Source: Actinomyces viscosus
GTDB lineage: Bacteria; Actinomycetota; Actinomycetes; Actinomycetales; Actinomycetaceae
Reading direction: 5' to 3'
Assembly: GCF_900637975.1 (NCBI RefSeq)
Contig: NZ_LR134477.1
Span: 806,001 to 870,000 of the forward strand
DNA: 64,000 nucleotides
This document shows positions 48,438 through 57,456 of this stretch, in pieces. Position numbers and translations under genes: made by a program. Numbering within the stretch: position 1 is the first letter of the stretch; every line of letters begins with the position of its first letter. A model generated the notes under the pieces. That model searched no databases and was not told the origin of the DNA. It worked only from the letters and a program-made list of their open reading frames with translations.

Positions 48438-49445
48438 TCAGTCCCACTCTCCGAGGGTTGCGACCATGACGGCCTTGATGGTGTGCATGCGGTTCTCGGC
48501 CTGATCGAAGGCGACGTTGCGCTCGGTCTCGAAGACGTCGTCGGTCACCTCCAGGCCGTCCATGCCGGTCTTGGTGAAGATATCCTCACCCACGGTCGTG
48601 TTGCGGTCGTGGAAGGCGGGCAGGCAGTGGAGGAACTTCACGTCGGGGTTGCCGGTGGCCTCCACCATCTCGGCGTTGACCTGGTAGGGACGCAGCAGGG
48701 CGATGCGCTGGTCCCAGACCTCCTTGGGCTCACCCATTGAGACCCACACGTCCGTGTAGAGGAAGTCGACCCCCTTGACGCCTTCGGCGACGTCGTCGGT
48801 GACCAGGATGCGGGCTCCGCTGGTCTCGGCCAGCTTCTCGGCCTGGGCCACGACCTCAGGAGGTGTCTGCAGCTCCTTGGGCGCCACCATCCGCACGTCC
48901 ATCCCCATGAGGGCCGCTGAGATGAGCAGCGAGTTGGCGACGTTGTTGCGGGCGTCTCCCAGGTAGGCGAAGGAGATCTCCTCGATCGGCTTGCCGGAGT
49001 GCTCCAGCATGGTCAGCTGGTCGGCGAGCATCTGGGTGGGGTGCCACTCGTCGGTCAGCCCGTTCCACACCGGCACGCCGGAGAGCTCGGCCAGGGCCTC
49101 GACGTGCTCCTGCTTCTTGCCGCGGAACTCGATGCCGTCGTAAAAGCGCCCCAGGACCCGGGCGGTGTCCGCCACGGACTCCTTGTGACCCATCTGGGAG
49201 CCCGAGGGGTCCAGATAGGTGACCTGCGCCCCCTGGTCGTAGGCGGCGACCTCGAAGGAGCAGCGAGTGCGCGTCGAGGTCTTCTCAAAGATGAGAGCGA
49301 TGTTCTTGCCGGTCAGCCGCTTGACCTCGCGGCCGGCCTTCTTGTCCTCCTTGAGCTGAGCCGCCAGCTGGAGCAGGATGCTCCACTCCTTGGCGGTGAA
49401 GTCGAGCTCCTTGAGGAAGCTGCGGTTGTGCAGGGGATGGGACAT
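48438..49445 (-). CDS. arcB: Ornithine carbamoyltransferase (catabolic)
   Basis: The 335-residue enzyme splits citrulline into ornithine and carbamoyl phosphate. The carbamoyl-phosphate motif is [53 protein letters not shown] and [11 protein letters not shown] follow. Location between arcA and arcC assigns the catabolic role. GAAGGAG lies 5 nt before the ATG. The gap to arcA is 77 bp without a terminator. Confidence 0.97.
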   Translation of the reverse strand: MSHPLHNRSFLKELDFTAKEWSILLQLAAQLKEDKKAGREVKRLTGKNIALIFEKTSTRTRCSFEVAAYDQGAQVTYLDPSGSQMGHKESVADTARVLGRFYDGIEFRGKKQEHVEALAELSGVPVWNGLTDEWHPTQMLADQLTMLEHSGKPIEEISFAYLGDARNNVANSLLISAALMGMDVRMVAPKELQTPPEVVAQAEKLAETSGARILVTDDVAEGVKGVDFLYTDVWVSMGEPKEVWDQRIALLRPYQVNAEMVEATGNPDVKFLHCLPAFHDRNTTVGEDIFTKTGMDGLEVTDDVFETERNVAFDQAENRMHTIKAVMVATLGEWD

Positions 49446-49522
49446 GAGGACTCCTTCGTCCAGGATGGGTGGTGGATGTACTTACTTCGTTGACGCCGAA
49501 GGCGCTGATGGACGGGGCCGGC

Positions 49523-50746
49523 TCAGGCCACCGGGTCCCGCAGGATCGGACAGCTCATGCAGTGCGGGCCGCCGCGTCCGCGCCCCACCTCCGAGCCGGG
49601 GATGGTCAGGACCTCGATGCCTCGGGAGGTGAGGTACTCGTTGGTGTTGACGTTGCGCTCATAGGTGACGATGACGCCGGGGGCGATGGCCAGCGAGTTG
49701 GAGCCGTCGTCCCACTGCTCGCGAGCCGCGGCCATCGAGTCCTGAGGGGTGATGAGGATGGTGAGGTCGTCAATCCCCAGAGCCCGGGCGATGACGCGGT
49801 ACATGTCCTGGGGGTCGTTGCGGGTGACGTTGATCTGCCCACCCTCGCCCGGACGCAGGGTGAGTGTCGGCAGCATCCCCAGGCCTCCGTAGGTGGTGAA
49901 GGTGCCGACGTCGACCATGGTCATGACGGTGTCCAGATGCATCTGCGCGCGTGTCCGGTTCATCTCGACGGCGACCACCTGGTTGACCTTCCCGCCGGCG
50001 AAGAGCCGGCTGGCGAGCCTCTCAATACCCTGTGCGGTGGTGCGCTCCGAGACCCCGACCAGGACGGAGCCGTTGCCGATGATCTGGACGTCGCCGCCCT
50101 CGACGGTGGCGGGACCGGCCTGGGTGCCCTCGGACCACACGGGGAAGTCCGCGCTCGCGAACCGGGGGTGCCAGCGGTAGATCGCCTCGTAGTTGATGGT
50201 CTCGCGCTGCCTGGCGGGCATCATCATCGAGTTGATGGACACGCCGTCGTAGATCCAGCAGGACGTGTCGCGGGTGAAGAGGTGGTTGGGAAGCGGCGCC
50301 AGGAGCAGGTCGTCGTCATCCATCGATGCCAGTACCAGTGAGTCCGGGCAGGAGATGCGCTCAAGCAGCTCGCCCTTGGTGATGCCGGCGATGAGCACCT
50401 CGGCCAGGTCCGCCCCGGACAACCCCTGCGCCAGGGCCCGCAGGGGCTCGGCGGCACTGGGGCCGTTGGTGTTCTCGTTGATGACGCGGTCCAGGACGTA
50501 GTCCCTGGCCTCGGTCACCTCCAGGGTCTCGGCCAGGAGGTCGCTGAGGTAGAGCACCTCGATGTCGCGGTCGGTCAGCACGCGCGCGAACTGGTCGTGC
50601 TCCTCCTGGGCCCGCTCGAGCCACAGGACGTCGTCGAACAGGAGGTGCTCCTTGTTCTGCGGAGTGAGCCGGAGCATCTCACTGCCAGGCCTGTGCAGGA
50701 TGACCTGCCGGAGCCTGCCGATTTCGGAATCTACGGAAAGATCCAT
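49523..50746 (-). CDS. arcA: Arginine deiminase
   Basis: The 407-residue enzyme converts arginine to citrulline and ammonia and raises local pH, which protects oral bacteria from acid. The start has [74 protein letters not shown] and [11 protein letters not shown] mark the pentein fold. The nucleophile C396 lies in [15 protein letters not shown]. It is the first gene of the arc unit. Two palindromes at 50821-50853 lie upstream. No arcD antiporter lies nearby. Confidence 0.98.
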   Translation of the reverse strand: MDLSVDSEIGRLRQVILHRPGSEMLRLTPQNKEHLLFDDVLWLERAQEEHDQFARVLTDRDIEVLYLSDLLAETLEVTEARDYVLDRVINENTNGPSAAEPLRALAQGLSGADLAEVLIAGITKGELLERISCPDSLVLASMDDDDLLLAPLPNHLFTRDTSCWIYDGVSINSMMMPARQRETINYEAIYRWHPRFASADFPVWSEGTQAGPATVEGGDVQIIGNGSVLVGVSERTTAQGIERLASRLFAGGKVNQVVAVEMNRTRAQMHLDTVMTMVDVGTFTTYGGLGMLPTLTLRPGEGGQINVTRNDPQDMYRVIARALGIDDLTILITPQDSMAAAREQWDDGSNSLAIAPGVIVTYERNVNTNEYLTSRGIEVLTIPGSEVGRGRGGPHCMSCPILRDPVA

Positions 50747-51159
50747 GACTCCCTCTCTGACACAACGCTGTGTCGTTGATGTGGATCATGATGCGCATCA
50801 CGCGCTATGACGATTGAAGTGGTACGCCCGTACCGGATTGGTACGAGCGTACCAGGGTCTGCGGGGATTGGAAACCCCCTGGTGAGACTAAGTTCCAGGA
50901 AAGTTGATCCACCAACCATCACCCTTACGTGACATTAATCCCACAAGGTACTGGTGTCGTCGGCAGCGTCATCAGACATCTTCTGCCATCCGGGTGGGTG
51001 ACTGGCGTGTTCATAGAAGCCATACAAAAGTTGCAGCCTCTCATCAGCGTCAGGTCCGGACCGACGGGACGAGACGCCCCCGGTCGCGCAGCAGGGGCGC
51101 GCAGGAGCACGGAGGACACGGAACGGATGGGCACGGATGCGCGTGGGAGGATGCGACTC
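50747..51159. promoter_or_regulatory. Divergent intergenic region arcA / HAD gene
   Basis: This 413-bp AT-richer region is between arcA and the HAD gene. It holds two tandem palindromes (50821-50834 and 50840-50853). CAACG-N6-CGTTG lies near 50763-50778 and GATGCGCATC near 50791-50800. They are likely operators for arc regulation. 50860-51120 shows no ORF with ribosome site that I trust. Confidence 0.55.
50821..50853 (-). promoter_or_regulatory. Twin palindromic operator upstream of arcA
   Basis: GGTACG-CC-CGTACC at 50821-50834 and GGTACG-AG-CGTACC at 50840-50853 have identical arms and start 19 bp apart, so dimers could sit on nearly the same DNA face. They lie 75-107 bp before the arcA ATG, within promoter range. 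Confidence 0.7.
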
Positions 51160-51831
51160 ATGACCGCCTCCAGCCTTGCCGCCGGTACCCCGTCACCTCC
51201 CGGTTCCGTGAGCGCCGTCGTCCTTGACTACGGCAACGTCCTGTACGCCTGGGAGCCGATGGCGGCCGTGGCCGGCTACGTCTCGGTGGAGGCGTGGGAG
51301 GAGTTCGTGGCCGACGGCGACTTCCTCGCCTGGAACGAGAGGCTGGACCTGGGGGAGCCCTGTGAGCGGGTGCTGGCCGACTACGCCCGAGCCCATCCGG
51401 ACCGCCCCGACTGGGCGGGGATCCTCTCCCTGTACCGCGAGCGCTTCGCCGCCTCGCTGACCGGTCCCGTGCCCGGCATGGAGTCTGTGCTCGACGATCT
51501 CCTGGAGGCGGGCGTGGTGCTGTACGGCCTGACCAACTTCGACGCCGGCCCCTTCGAGTCAGCCCGGCTCCTGGTGCCCCAGCTCGAGCGATTCGCCGGA
51601 ATCGTGGTCTCCGGACGCGAGCACCTGGTTAAGCCCGACACCGCCGTCTTCACGCTTCTGCTGGAGCGTTACGGCCTGCGGGCCGCCAGCACCCTGTTCG
51701 TCGACGACTCGCCGGTCAACATCCGGGCCGCCGGCCGTCTGGGTCTGCGCACCCACCGATTCACCGGCGCGGGGCGCCTGCGCGCCGAGCTCATCGCTCT
51801 GGGCCTGCTTCCCACGCCGGGCCAACGGTGA
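51160..51831 (+). CDS. HAD-superfamily hydrolase
   Basis: The 223-residue phosphatase-like enzyme of the haloacid dehalogenase superfamily has motif I VVLDYGNVLYAW, motif II in YGLTNFD, the motif III Lys in REHLVKPDTAVF and motif IV LFVDDSPVNIRAA. In motif I the usual DxD second Asp is Asn (DYGN), which is known in some dehalogenase-like branches. ATG 51160 is favoured because GGGAGG lies 9 nt upstream; ATGs at 51127 and 51151 are alternatives. The substrate is unknown. fmt follows 39 bp downstream with its own promoter. Confidence 0.88.
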   Translation: MTASSLAAGTPSPPGSVSAVVLDYGNVLYAWEPMAAVAGYVSVEAWEEFVADGDFLAWNERLDLGEPCERVLADYARAHPDRPDWAGILSLYRERFAASLTGPVPGMESVLDDLLEAGVVLYGLTNFDAGPFESARLLVPQLERFAGIVVSGREHLVKPDTAVFTLLLERYGLRAASTLFVDDSPVNIRAAGRLGLRTHRFTGAGRLRAELIALGLLPTPGQR

Positions 51832-51857
51832 AGCCCGCCCTCGGCGGCGTAGAGCCG

Positions 51858-51863
51858 TAGACT
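51858..51863 (+). promoter_or_regulatory. -10 box TAGACT, leaderless-type fmt promoter
   Basis: TAGACT, seven bases, then ATG 51871, without Shine-Dalgarno. Confidence 0.5.
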
Positions 51864-51870
51864 CGGCCTT

Positions 51871-52845
51871 ATGCGTGTGCTTTTCGCCGGAACACCCGAG
51901 GTGGCGCTGCCCACCTTGGAGGCCCTCATCGCCAGTGAGCACGACGTCGTCGGGGTCCTCACCCGTGCGGACGCCCGCAAGGGCCGCGGCCGCACGCTGC
52001 ATCCCTCACCGGTGGCCGCTGTGGCCCGCGAGGCCGGACTCGACGTGCGCACTCCGGCCACGCTCAAGGGCGAGGCGGCTGACGACGTACGTGCCTGGGT
52101 GCGCGGCCTTGAGGCCGACGTCGCCGTCGTGGTCGCCTACGGGCGCCTGGTGCCGGCCGATCTGCTGGATGCGCCGGGGCACGGGTGGCTGAACCTCCAC
52201 TTCTCCCTGCTGCCGGCCTGGCGTGGAGCCGCCCCGGTCCAACGGGCGATCATTGCCGGCGAGGAGGTCACCGGCGCCTGCGTGTTCCGTCTTGAGGAGG
52301 GGCTCGACACCGGCCCCGTCTATGGCCGCGTCACCGAGGCGATCGGCACCAGGGACACCAGCGGCGACCTCCTGGAGCGACTCGCCCGGGCCGGAGCGCC
52401 ACTGGTTCTCGACGTCCTGCACTCGGTTGAGGCGGGCGAGGCGCGCCCCGAGCCGCAGGACGACACGCTGGCCACCCTGGCGCCGATGCTCTCCACGGCC
52501 GACGGCGAGGTCCGCTGGGATGATCCCGCACTGACCATCGACCGCCGGATCCGGGGCGTGAGCCCGGCTCCGGGCGCTCACACCACCTACCTCGGTGCCA
52601 GGTTCCGCCTGGGGCCGGTCACCCCGGTACCGGAGGTCACCGATCTCCTGCCCGGCCAGGTGCGCGCCACCAAGCGCGAGGTCCTCGTGGGAACCGGTGG
52701 CTGCGCCGTCCGCCTGGGGCAGGTCGCGCCCGCCGGGCGCAGCTGGATGCCGGCTGACGCCTGGGCCCGCGGAGCCCGCCCACAGGTGGGCACCGTCCTG
52801 GGGGCTCCGGCTCCCACGAACGACGACGGCGAGGGGGTCAGCTGA
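51871..52845 (+). CDS. fmt: Methionyl-tRNA formyltransferase
   Basis: The 324-residue enzyme formylates initiator Met-tRNA with 10-formyl-THF. RVLFAGTPEVALPTLEALI begins the Rossmann-like domain; LNLHFSLLPAWRGAAPVQRA holds the catalytic signature and VCRLEEGLDTGPV-like sequence (VFRLEEGLDTGPVYG) follows. The C-terminal OB-like domain begins near 210 with the WDDPAL segment. Its TGA overlaps the rsmB ATG by 1 nt. Confidence 0.96.
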   Translation: MRVLFAGTPEVALPTLEALIASEHDVVGVLTRADARKGRGRTLHPSPVAAVAREAGLDVRTPATLKGEAADDVRAWVRGLEADVAVVVAYGRLVPADLLDAPGHGWLNLHFSLLPAWRGAAPVQRAIIAGEEVTGACVFRLEEGLDTGPVYGRVTEAIGTRDTSGDLLERLARAGAPLVLDVLHSVEAGEARPEPQDDTLATLAPMLSTADGEVRWDDPALTIDRRIRGVSPAPGAHTTYLGARFRLGPVTPVPEVTDLLPGQVRATKREVLVGTGGCAVRLGQVAPAGRSWMPADAWARGARPQVGTVLGAPAPTNDDGEGVS

Positions 52846-54506
52846 TGGGGGAGAGGCCAGCGCGCCGGGGCTCGCCGGGTCGTCACGGTGATCATCGCAG
52901 CGAGCGGGCCGGGCGACGGCACGGCAATCACCCTGAGCACGGCAAACGCAGTGACAGGCACGGTGACAGGTACAGTGACAAGCGTAGTGACCGGAGTAGC
53001 CGGGGAGGCCCGGGGCACCGGGATGACCGGGGGCGGCGCTCCCGCAAGCCGGATGGCGCCGCAGGAGGCGCGCGTACGCGCTCGCCTCGGCGGCGATCGG
53101 ACCCGGCGCGCCGGGTGGCGCTGGAGGTGCTTACTCGTGTGCGCCGCGACGACGCCTTCGCCAACCTGCTCCTGCCCGAGCTTCTGGACTCCGCCGACCT
53201 GGACCGACGCGACGCCGGTTTCGCCACCGCCCTGACCTATGGGGCCCTGCGCCTGCAGGGGCGCTACGACGCCATCATCGCCACCTGCACGGACCGGCCC
53301 CTGGAGGAGATCGATCCGGTGGTGCTCGACGTCCTGCGGCTGGGGGCCCACCAGCTCATGGGCATGAGGGTGGCCCAGCACGCCGCCGTGAGCACCACCG
53401 TGGACCTGGCGACCGACTCCTGCGGGCGCGGCGCCGCCACCTTCGTCAACGCCGTCATGCGCCGCCTCAGCGGCCAGGACCCGGAGGCCTGGCTGGCGCT
53501 CCTGGAACAGGATGCGCCCAATGAGACGGTGGCCCTGGCTCGCACCCAGTCCCATCCGGAGTGGATCGTCAAGGCGCTGCGTCAGGCCCTGGTCACCCAC
53601 GGGCGCAGCGCCGAGGAGCTGGAGGCGCTCCTGGTCGCCGACAACACCGACCCCGAGGTGGCCCTGTGTGCCCGGCCCGGCCTCATCTCCCCTGAGGCCC
53701 TGGCCAAGGCGGCCCGCAAGGCCGACAGGGTCCACGACGCCGAGCCCCGCCTGGGGCGGGTCAGTCCCCTCGGCGTCGTCCTGGTCGGAGGGGACCCCGG
53801 CAGGATCGAGGCGATCCGAGACTCCCGGGCCGGGGTCGAGGACGAGGGCAGCCAGCTCGTGGCCCTCATCGCCGCGGAGGCCCCCCTCGAGGGTCGCGAC
53901 GAGCGCTGGCTCGACCTGTGCGCCGGCCCTGGCGGCAAGGCTGCTCTACTGGCTGCCAGGGCAGCCCAGAAGGGCGCTCACCTGCTCGCCAACGAGGTCA
54001 GTGCTCACCGGGCGGAGCTGGTGCGCTCCGCCCTGCGTGCGGTGCCGCGAGAGGTTGCCCGGGTGCGCTGCGGGGACGGGCGGGATCTCGGCCGCGATGA
54101 GCCGGGGTCCTACGACCGGGTCCTGGTCGACGCGCCCTGCACGGGACTCGGTTCGCTGCGCCGTCGTCCGGAGGCCAGATGGCGTCGGCAGCCGGGCGAC
54201 GTCACCGTCCTGGCCGAGCTCCAGCGCGAGCTGCTGGCCAGCGCGCTGCGCGCCGTGCGACGCGGGGGAGTGGTGACCTACGTGACCTGCTCACCGCATG
54301 CGCTGGAGACCACCCTCGTGGTGCGTGACGTCACCCGGCTCCTGGAGCGCGAGGGACTGAGCACCGAGATCCTGCACGCCGGGGACGTCGCCACCCGGCT
54401 GGCGCCTCAGCCGCCGGCCGGCGGTGACCGCGAGATGCTTCAGCTCTGGCCCCACCTCGACGGTACCGATGCCATGTTCTGCGCCCTGCTGCGCCGTACC
54501 AGCTGA
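52845..54506 (+). CDS. rsmB: 16S rRNA m5C967 methyltransferase RsmB
   Basis: The 553-residue SAM enzyme methylates a cytosine of 16S rRNA. The N-terminal 85 residues are a basic, Arg/Asp/Gly/His-rich tail partly built of 4-residue repeats. A NusB-like domain follows ([20 protein letters not shown]). The methyltransferase domain has the SAM loop [35 protein letters not shown] with one catalytic Cys and [12 protein letters not shown] with the second. It is coupled to fmt; rpe follows after 37 bp. The tail is much longer than in E. coli. Confidence 0.94.
   Translation: MGERPARRGSPGRHGDHRSERAGRRHGNHPEHGKRSDRHGDRYSDKRSDRSSRGGPGHRDDRGRRSRKPDGAAGGARTRSPRRRSDPARRVALEVLTRVRRDDAFANLLLPELLDSADLDRRDAGFATALTYGALRLQGRYDAIIATCTDRPLEEIDPVVLDVLRLGAHQLMGMRVAQHAAVSTTVDLATDSCGRGAATFVNAVMRRLSGQDPEAWLALLEQDAPNETVALARTQSHPEWIVKALRQALVTHGRSAEELEALLVADNTDPEVALCARPGLISPEALAKAARKADRVHDAEPRLGRVSPLGVVLVGGDPGRIEAIRDSRAGVEDEGSQLVALIAAEAPLEGRDERWLDLCAGPGGKAALLAARAAQKGAHLLANEVSAHRAELVRSALRAVPREVARVRCGDGRDLGRDEPGSYDRVLVDAPCTGLGSLRRRPEARWRRQPGDVTVLAELQRELLASALRAVRRGGVVTYVTCSPHALETTLVVRDVTRLLEREGLSTEILHAGDVATRLAPQPPAGGDREMLQLWPHLDGTDAMFCALLRRTS
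52951..52998 (+). repeat. 12-bp tandem repeat inside rsmB
   Basis: Four 12-bp units beginning GTGACA/GTGACC at 52951, 52963, 52975 and 52987. In the rsmB frame they encode an [16 protein letters not shown]-type run in the disordered N-terminal tail. Confidence 0.75.
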
Positions 54507-54543
54507 CACCCGACGACCCCAGCACATCATGAGGAGCACCCCG

Positions 54544-55224
54544 ATGACGGCCATCCACCCCTCGATCCTCAACTGCGACATCGCGCACCTGGCCGACGAG
54601 CTCGACCGGGTCGCCGGCGATGACGGAGCCGACGGGATCCATGTCGACGTCATGGACAACCACTTCGTGCCCAACCTGTCCTGGGGGCTACCCGTGGTCG
54701 AGGCGGTGCTCGCTCACACCTCGCTGCCCGTGGACGCCCACCTCATGATCTGCGATGCCGACCGCTGGGCCCCGGCCTACGCCGAGGCCGGCTGCCAGAT
54801 CGTCACTCCTCATGCCGAGGCCACGACGGCCCCGGTGCGGCTGGCACACGAGCTCCACCGACTCGGCGCCGGTGCGGGAATCGCCCTGAGGCCCGCCACG
54901 CCGCTCGAGGCCGTCGCCGACGTGCTGGGGGAGTTCGACCTCCTCCTGCTCATGACCGTGGAACCGGGCTTCGGGGGCCAGTCCTTCATCGAGTCGATGC
55001 TGCCCAAGATCCGCCGAGCCCGTGAGCTCGTGGGGGCCAGGGGACTCGACCTGCGCATCCAGGTGGACGGCGGCATCACCTCGCAGACGATCGAGCGCGC
55101 GGCCGAGGCCGGGGCCGACGTCTTCGTCGCCGGGTCGGCCGTCTACCGGGCCGACGACGCCCTGGCCGCCATCTGCGAGCTGCGCGATGCGGCATCCTCC
55201 CACCGGCATGATCACGGCCATTGA
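54544..55224 (+). CDS. rpe: Ribulose-phosphate 3-epimerase
   Basis: The 226-residue TIM-barrel epimerase interconverts ribulose-5-P and xylulose-5-P in the pentose phosphate pathway. [67 protein letters not shown] and [12 protein letters not shown] carry the metal His/Asp residues and phosphate site. A GAGGAGC precedes the ATG. The C-terminus is His-rich (SSHRHDHGH), which might bind metal. It would also accept xylulose phosphate from the pentitol route. Confidence 0.96.
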   Translation: MTAIHPSILNCDIAHLADELDRVAGDDGADGIHVDVMDNHFVPNLSWGLPVVEAVLAHTSLPVDAHLMICDADRWAPAYAEAGCQIVTPHAEATTAPVRLAHELHRLGAGAGIALRPATPLEAVADVLGEFDLLLLMTVEPGFGGQSFIESMLPKIRRARELVGARGLDLRIQVDGGITSQTIERAAEAGADVFVAGSAVYRADDALAAICELRDAASSHRHDHGH

Positions 55225-55605
55225 CAGCCGCGGTCAGGTGCTCGTGGTGACCACAGCTCGCGCTCCAGGAAAGGAGGTACTCATGAGACAGGTGTGACTG
55301 GAGGGATGTTGAGCCGCCTCGCTCGCAAACCTTGTGGGAAACCTCAAAGGCCTTCGTGGCGTGAGAGGCACCTTTGCAAGGCCCCCGTTATGCCGCACCA
55401 TTACTGGTGTCTCGGTTGTTACACCAACGCAACTCTCGGTCTTTGTGAGGTTTCCACAAATGGATTGTGGTGCCCTGACCACGTAACGTCATCGTCCAGC
55501 GGATCTGTCAGCCTGCACTTGTAGGGAAGGCACGGATCCGCACCGTCCCAGGCCCAAGGAGGGCCTCGCCGCCACCCCGGCACCGTCCAGGCAAGGAGAC
55601 TCTTG
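55225..55605 (+). promoter_or_regulatory. 380-bp leader region before the carboxylase genes
   Basis: This AT-richer gap holds a very strong ribosome site (AGGAAAGGAGG at 55268-55278) 5 nt before ATG 55283, which opens a 4-codon ORF MRQV. Its TGA overlaps GTG 55294, the possible start of a 76-codon ORF. Short hairpins include CCACAA-N5-TTGTGG near 55455 and GGTGT-N10-ACACC near 55410. The layout suggests a translated leader controlling something downstream, or a small gene. Confidence 0.45.
55294..55524 (+). CDS. Possible small Cys-rich protein
   Basis: The 76 codons encode a basic N-terminus and a Cys-rich centre (KPCGKPQRPSWRE, then HYWCLGCYTNATLGLCEV and LWCPDH). The spacing C-x2-C-x9-C-x8-C-x2-H hints at a zinc-binding fold. 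Codons do not show the GC-rich third positions of neighbouring genes, which argues for foreign origin or for non-coding DNA. Start GTG 55294 overlaps the stop of the MRQV mini-ORF, which has a strong ribosome site; ATG 55306 is an alternative. No family is recognised. Confidence 0.35.
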   Translation: MTGGMLSRLARKPCGKPQRPSWRERHLCKAPVMPHHYWCLGCYTNATLGLCEVSTNGLWCPDHVTSSSSGSVSLHL

Positions 55606-57453
55606 GTGACCCTCTCCCGCATCCTCATCGCCAACCGCGGTGAGATCGCACTGCGTATCGTGCGAACCGCCCGTGATCTCGGGGCGACATCGATCCTCCC
55701 GTACACTCCCGAGGACCTCATGAGCCCAGCGGCCGAGCTCGCCGACGAGGCCTACGCGCTGCCCGAGGGCTCGTCCTACACCGACGCGGCAGCGGTTCTC
55801 GAGCTGGCCCGCACCACCGGCGCCGACGCCGTTCACCCCGGCTACGGCTTCCTGTCCGAGGACGCCGACTTCGCCCGCTCGATCATCGCGGCCGGCATCA
55901 CCTGGGTCGGCCCCTCGCCCGAGGCCATGGACGCCCTTGGGGACAAGATGAGCGCCCGCGCCACCGCCGAACGGGCCGAGGTCGCCCCGGTGCCCGGCAT
56001 CACCAGCTCGGTCACCGACGCCGACACCGTCATCCGTTTCGCCGCTGCCCACGGCTACCCGGTCGCCCTCAAGCGCACCGACGGCGGTGGCGGGCGCGGC
56101 ATCACCGTCCTGCACAACGACGACGAGGTCCGGTCCACCCCGGCCTTCGAGTCCGCTGCACTGGGCGGGGGCACACTCATCCTGGAGCGCTTCGTCACCG
56201 CCGCCCGCCACATCGAGACCCAGTGCGCCCGGGACTCCCACGGAGGCTTCGCCGTCGTCTCCACCCGTGACTGCTCCCTGCAGCGCCGCAACCAGAAGCT
56301 CCTCGAGGAGGCTCCAGCCCCCTTCCTGCCCGAGGGCGTTCACGACCGTCTCGTCGAGGCCTCCCGCCGTCTCCTGGAGACGGTCGACTACGTCGGCGTG
56401 GCCACCTGCGAGTTCCTCCTGACCCCCGAGGGCGACCTGTGGTTCCTCGAGGTCAACCCCCGCCTCCAGGTGGAGCACTGCGTCTCCGAGGAGGTCACCG
56501 GCACCGACCTGGTCGAGGTTCAGCTGCGCATCGCCGAGGGCGGCCGCCTCGGTGAGCTCAACGCCCCCCGCGGTCACAGCCTCGAGCTGCGCATCACCTG
56601 CGAGGACCCGGCCCGTGGCCTGGCCCCCTCCACCGGCACCATCACTCGCCTGCGCTGGCCTGCCGGTCCCGGCATCCGCATCGAGTCCGGCGTCACCGAG
56701 GGCGACGTCGTCACCCCCATGTTCGATCCGATGCTCGCCAAGATCGTCGTCACCGGGGCCACTCGGGAGCAGGCCATCGCTCGCGCCCGGCGCGCCCTGC
56801 GTGAGACGGTGGTGGAGGGCGTCACCGTGTGCACCCCTCTGCACGCAGAGGTCCTGGGACGCCCCGTCTTCACCACGCCCGACGAGTCCGGGAGGCTGAC
56901 GGTGACCACGCGGTGGATCGAGAACGAGGTGCTGCCGGACCTCGCTGACGACGCCGCACCGTCAAGCACGGAGGGCTCCCCGGCCGCACCGGAGGCGGTG
57001 ACCAACCCGCGCACCCGCTCCAGCTACATCATCGAGCTCAACGGTCGACGGATGCAGCTGACCCTGCCCGACGGGATCCTCGCCCCCTCCAACCCGGCAC
57101 GCGGCTTCAGCCCGCGCAGCAACCGGGCCCAGCCCCTGCGCGGCCGCTCCGGCGGGGCCACGCGCTCGGCCCGCGGCAGCGCCTCCGGCGAGACCGAGGC
57201 CGCCGGCTCGGAGCCCGGCGTCATCGCCGCTCCGATGCAGGCCATCGTCACCCGCATCTGCGTCGAGCCCGGCCAGCGGGTCTGCCAGGGCGACCTGCTG
57301 GTGGTCCTGGAGTCGATGAAGATGGAGAACTACGTCCACGCTCTGAATGACGGAACCATCTCGGAGATCCCCGTCAGCGCCGGGCGCACCGTCTCCGCCG
57401 GGGACGTCCTGGTGCGCATGCACACCCCCGAGAACAGCTCCGAGGAGGCCTGA
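55606..57453 (+). CDS. Acyl-CoA carboxylase alpha chain (biotin carboxylase + BCCP)
   Basis: The 615-residue protein joins a biotin carboxylase and a biotin carrier domain. The ATP-grasp part has RILIANRGEIALRIVRTARD, VHPGYGFLSEDADFA, KRTDGGGGRGITVL, and FLEVNPRLQVEHCVSEEVTG. A low-complexity linker (about 450-545) leads to the carrier with the biotin Lys in LESMKMENYV. It carboxylates biotin with bicarbonate and ATP. With the next gene it makes malonyl-CoA for the FAS beyond. AAGGAG lies 7 nt before GTG 55606; TTG 55603 is less likely. Confidence 0.94.
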   Translation: MTLSRILIANRGEIALRIVRTARDLGATSILPYTPEDLMSPAAELADEAYALPEGSSYTDAAAVLELARTTGADAVHPGYGFLSEDADFARSIIAAGITWVGPSPEAMDALGDKMSARATAERAEVAPVPGITSSVTDADTVIRFAAAHGYPVALKRTDGGGGRGITVLHNDDEVRSTPAFESAALGGGTLILERFVTAARHIETQCARDSHGGFAVVSTRDCSLQRRNQKLLEEAPAPFLPEGVHDRLVEASRRLLETVDYVGVATCEFLLTPEGDLWFLEVNPRLQVEHCVSEEVTGTDLVEVQLRIAEGGRLGELNAPRGHSLELRITCEDPARGLAPSTGTITRLRWPAGPGIRIESGVTEGDVVTPMFDPMLAKIVVTGATREQAIARARRALRETVVEGVTVCTPLHAEVLGRPVFTTPDESGRLTVTTRWIENEVLPDLADDAAPSSTEGSPAAPEAVTNPRTRSSYIIELNGRRMQLTLPDGILAPSNPARGFSPRSNRAQPLRGRSGGATRSARGSASGETEAAGSEPGVIAAPMQAIVTRICVEPGQRVCQGDLLVVLESMKMENYVHALNDGTISEIPVSAGRTVSAGDVLVRMHTPENSSEEA

Positions 57454-57456
57454 ACC

